From: Deinococcus murrayi DSM 11303
GTDB lineage: Bacteria > Deinococcota > Deinococci > Deinococcales > Deinococcaceae
Direction: 5' to 3'
NCBI RefSeq assembly: GCF_000482805.1
Contig: NZ_KI519505.1
Coordinates: 96,100-121,099 of the forward strand
DNA length: 25,000 bases
Shown here: one piece after another, positions 24,826 to 25,000 of the stretch
How the letters are laid out: each line of letters begins with the position of its first letter
Position numbering within the stretch: the stretch's first letter is position 1
Translations under genes and position numbers: made by a program
The notes under the pieces: model-generated
Databases searched by the model: none
Told to the model about the DNA's origin: nothing
Seen by the model: only the letters and a program-made list of their open reading frames with translations

Positions 24826-25000
24826 GTGCCTGAGCTGCCCCTCACCAATGCCGCCCGCCTGCGCGAGTTTCACCGCGCCGCTGGCTTTGCGTCCCCGGAT
24901 GCCCCGGCGGTGCCCGGCCCCGACCTGCTGGGCTTGCGCCGCACTCTCGTGCGCGAGGAAGCGCGGGAAGTCGACGCCGAGTTTGCCGCCCTCTCGACCC
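24826..25000 (+). CDS. MazG-like nucleotide pyrophosphatase (DR2231-like), 5' part only
   Basis: The first 58 residues of a gene that runs off the right edge are visible. LTNAARLREFHRAAG, then PDLLGLRRTLVREEAREVDAEF, carries the paired glutamates (REEAREVDAE) of the all-alpha NTP pyrophosphohydrolase superfamily. It resembles the MazG-like dUTP-hydrolysing protein DR2231 of D. radiodurans as I remember it. Such enzymes hydrolyse dUTP or related nucleotides to the monophosphate and help to clean the nucleotide pool. The start is GTG at 24826, chosen because the -10-like box ends 6 nt upstream and no ribosome site exists. The remaining metal ligands are beyond the window, so the activity is not verifiable here. 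Confidence 0.75.
   Translation, partial: MPELPLTNAARLREFHRAAGFASPDAPAVPGPDLLGLRRTLVREEAREVDAEFAALST

Overview
The window looks like chromosomal DNA of a Deinococcus species. The evidence is uniform very high G+C, proteins that read as Deinococcus types (a lineage-restricted gene pair near 22 kb and a DR2231-like MazG-fold gene start at the right edge), and many genes whose start codon lies only 6-8 nt behind a -10-like box with no Shine-Dalgarno sequence. That last layout is typical of leaderless transcription in Deinococcus. I cannot name the species. I saw no insertion sequence, prophage, CRISPR array or rRNA.

Layout. 1-5764: an RNase HI-like gene diverges from pyrE, which converges on sucA-sucB (E1 and E2 of 2-oxoglutarate dehydrogenase). 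6009-7287: a BON-domain protein with low-complexity flanks and a small acidic protein, ended by a 17-bp hairpin shared with the opposite unit. 7333-9020: a marR-P450 operon joined by ATGA, diverging from ppx across a short spacer with a palindrome. 9108-13817: a tightly overlapped run of ppx, pdxY, a DNA methyltransferase and an AvaI/BsoBI-type restriction endonuclease. 13834-16892: an ECH1-like dienoyl-CoA isomerase, a 2,4-dienoyl-CoA reductase-like SDR and a PBP4-type carboxypeptidase. 16906-20140: an aldehyde dehydrogenase (minus), then a lipoprotein, rsmD and coaD (plus). 20198-23804: metK with a structured leader, two lineage-restricted small genes, two small uncharacterised genes and arginase. 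23906-25000: a metallophosphoesterase, a structured RNA with a tRNA-like T-arm and CCA end plus terminator, and the start of a MazG-like nucleotide pyrophosphatase gene.

How the genes fit together. sucAB supplies two subunits of the TCA-cycle 2-oxoglutarate dehydrogenase. The ECH1-like and DECR-like enzymes are consecutive auxiliary steps in beta-oxidation of unsaturated fatty acids. The restriction-modification pair carries the AvaI/BsoBI catalytic signature (D205, E231-x-K233, H244), which predicts recognition of CYCGRG. Reading the whole window by eye I found no CYCGRG site, although one-base variants are common and composition alone would predict roughly 80-90. This agrees with a long-resident, active system and is the strongest observation here.

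The most novel-looking element is the structured RNA at 24603-24759. It has a perfect T-loop arm, an ACCA end, several stem-loops and its own terminator, but it is neither a normal tRNA nor tmRNA.
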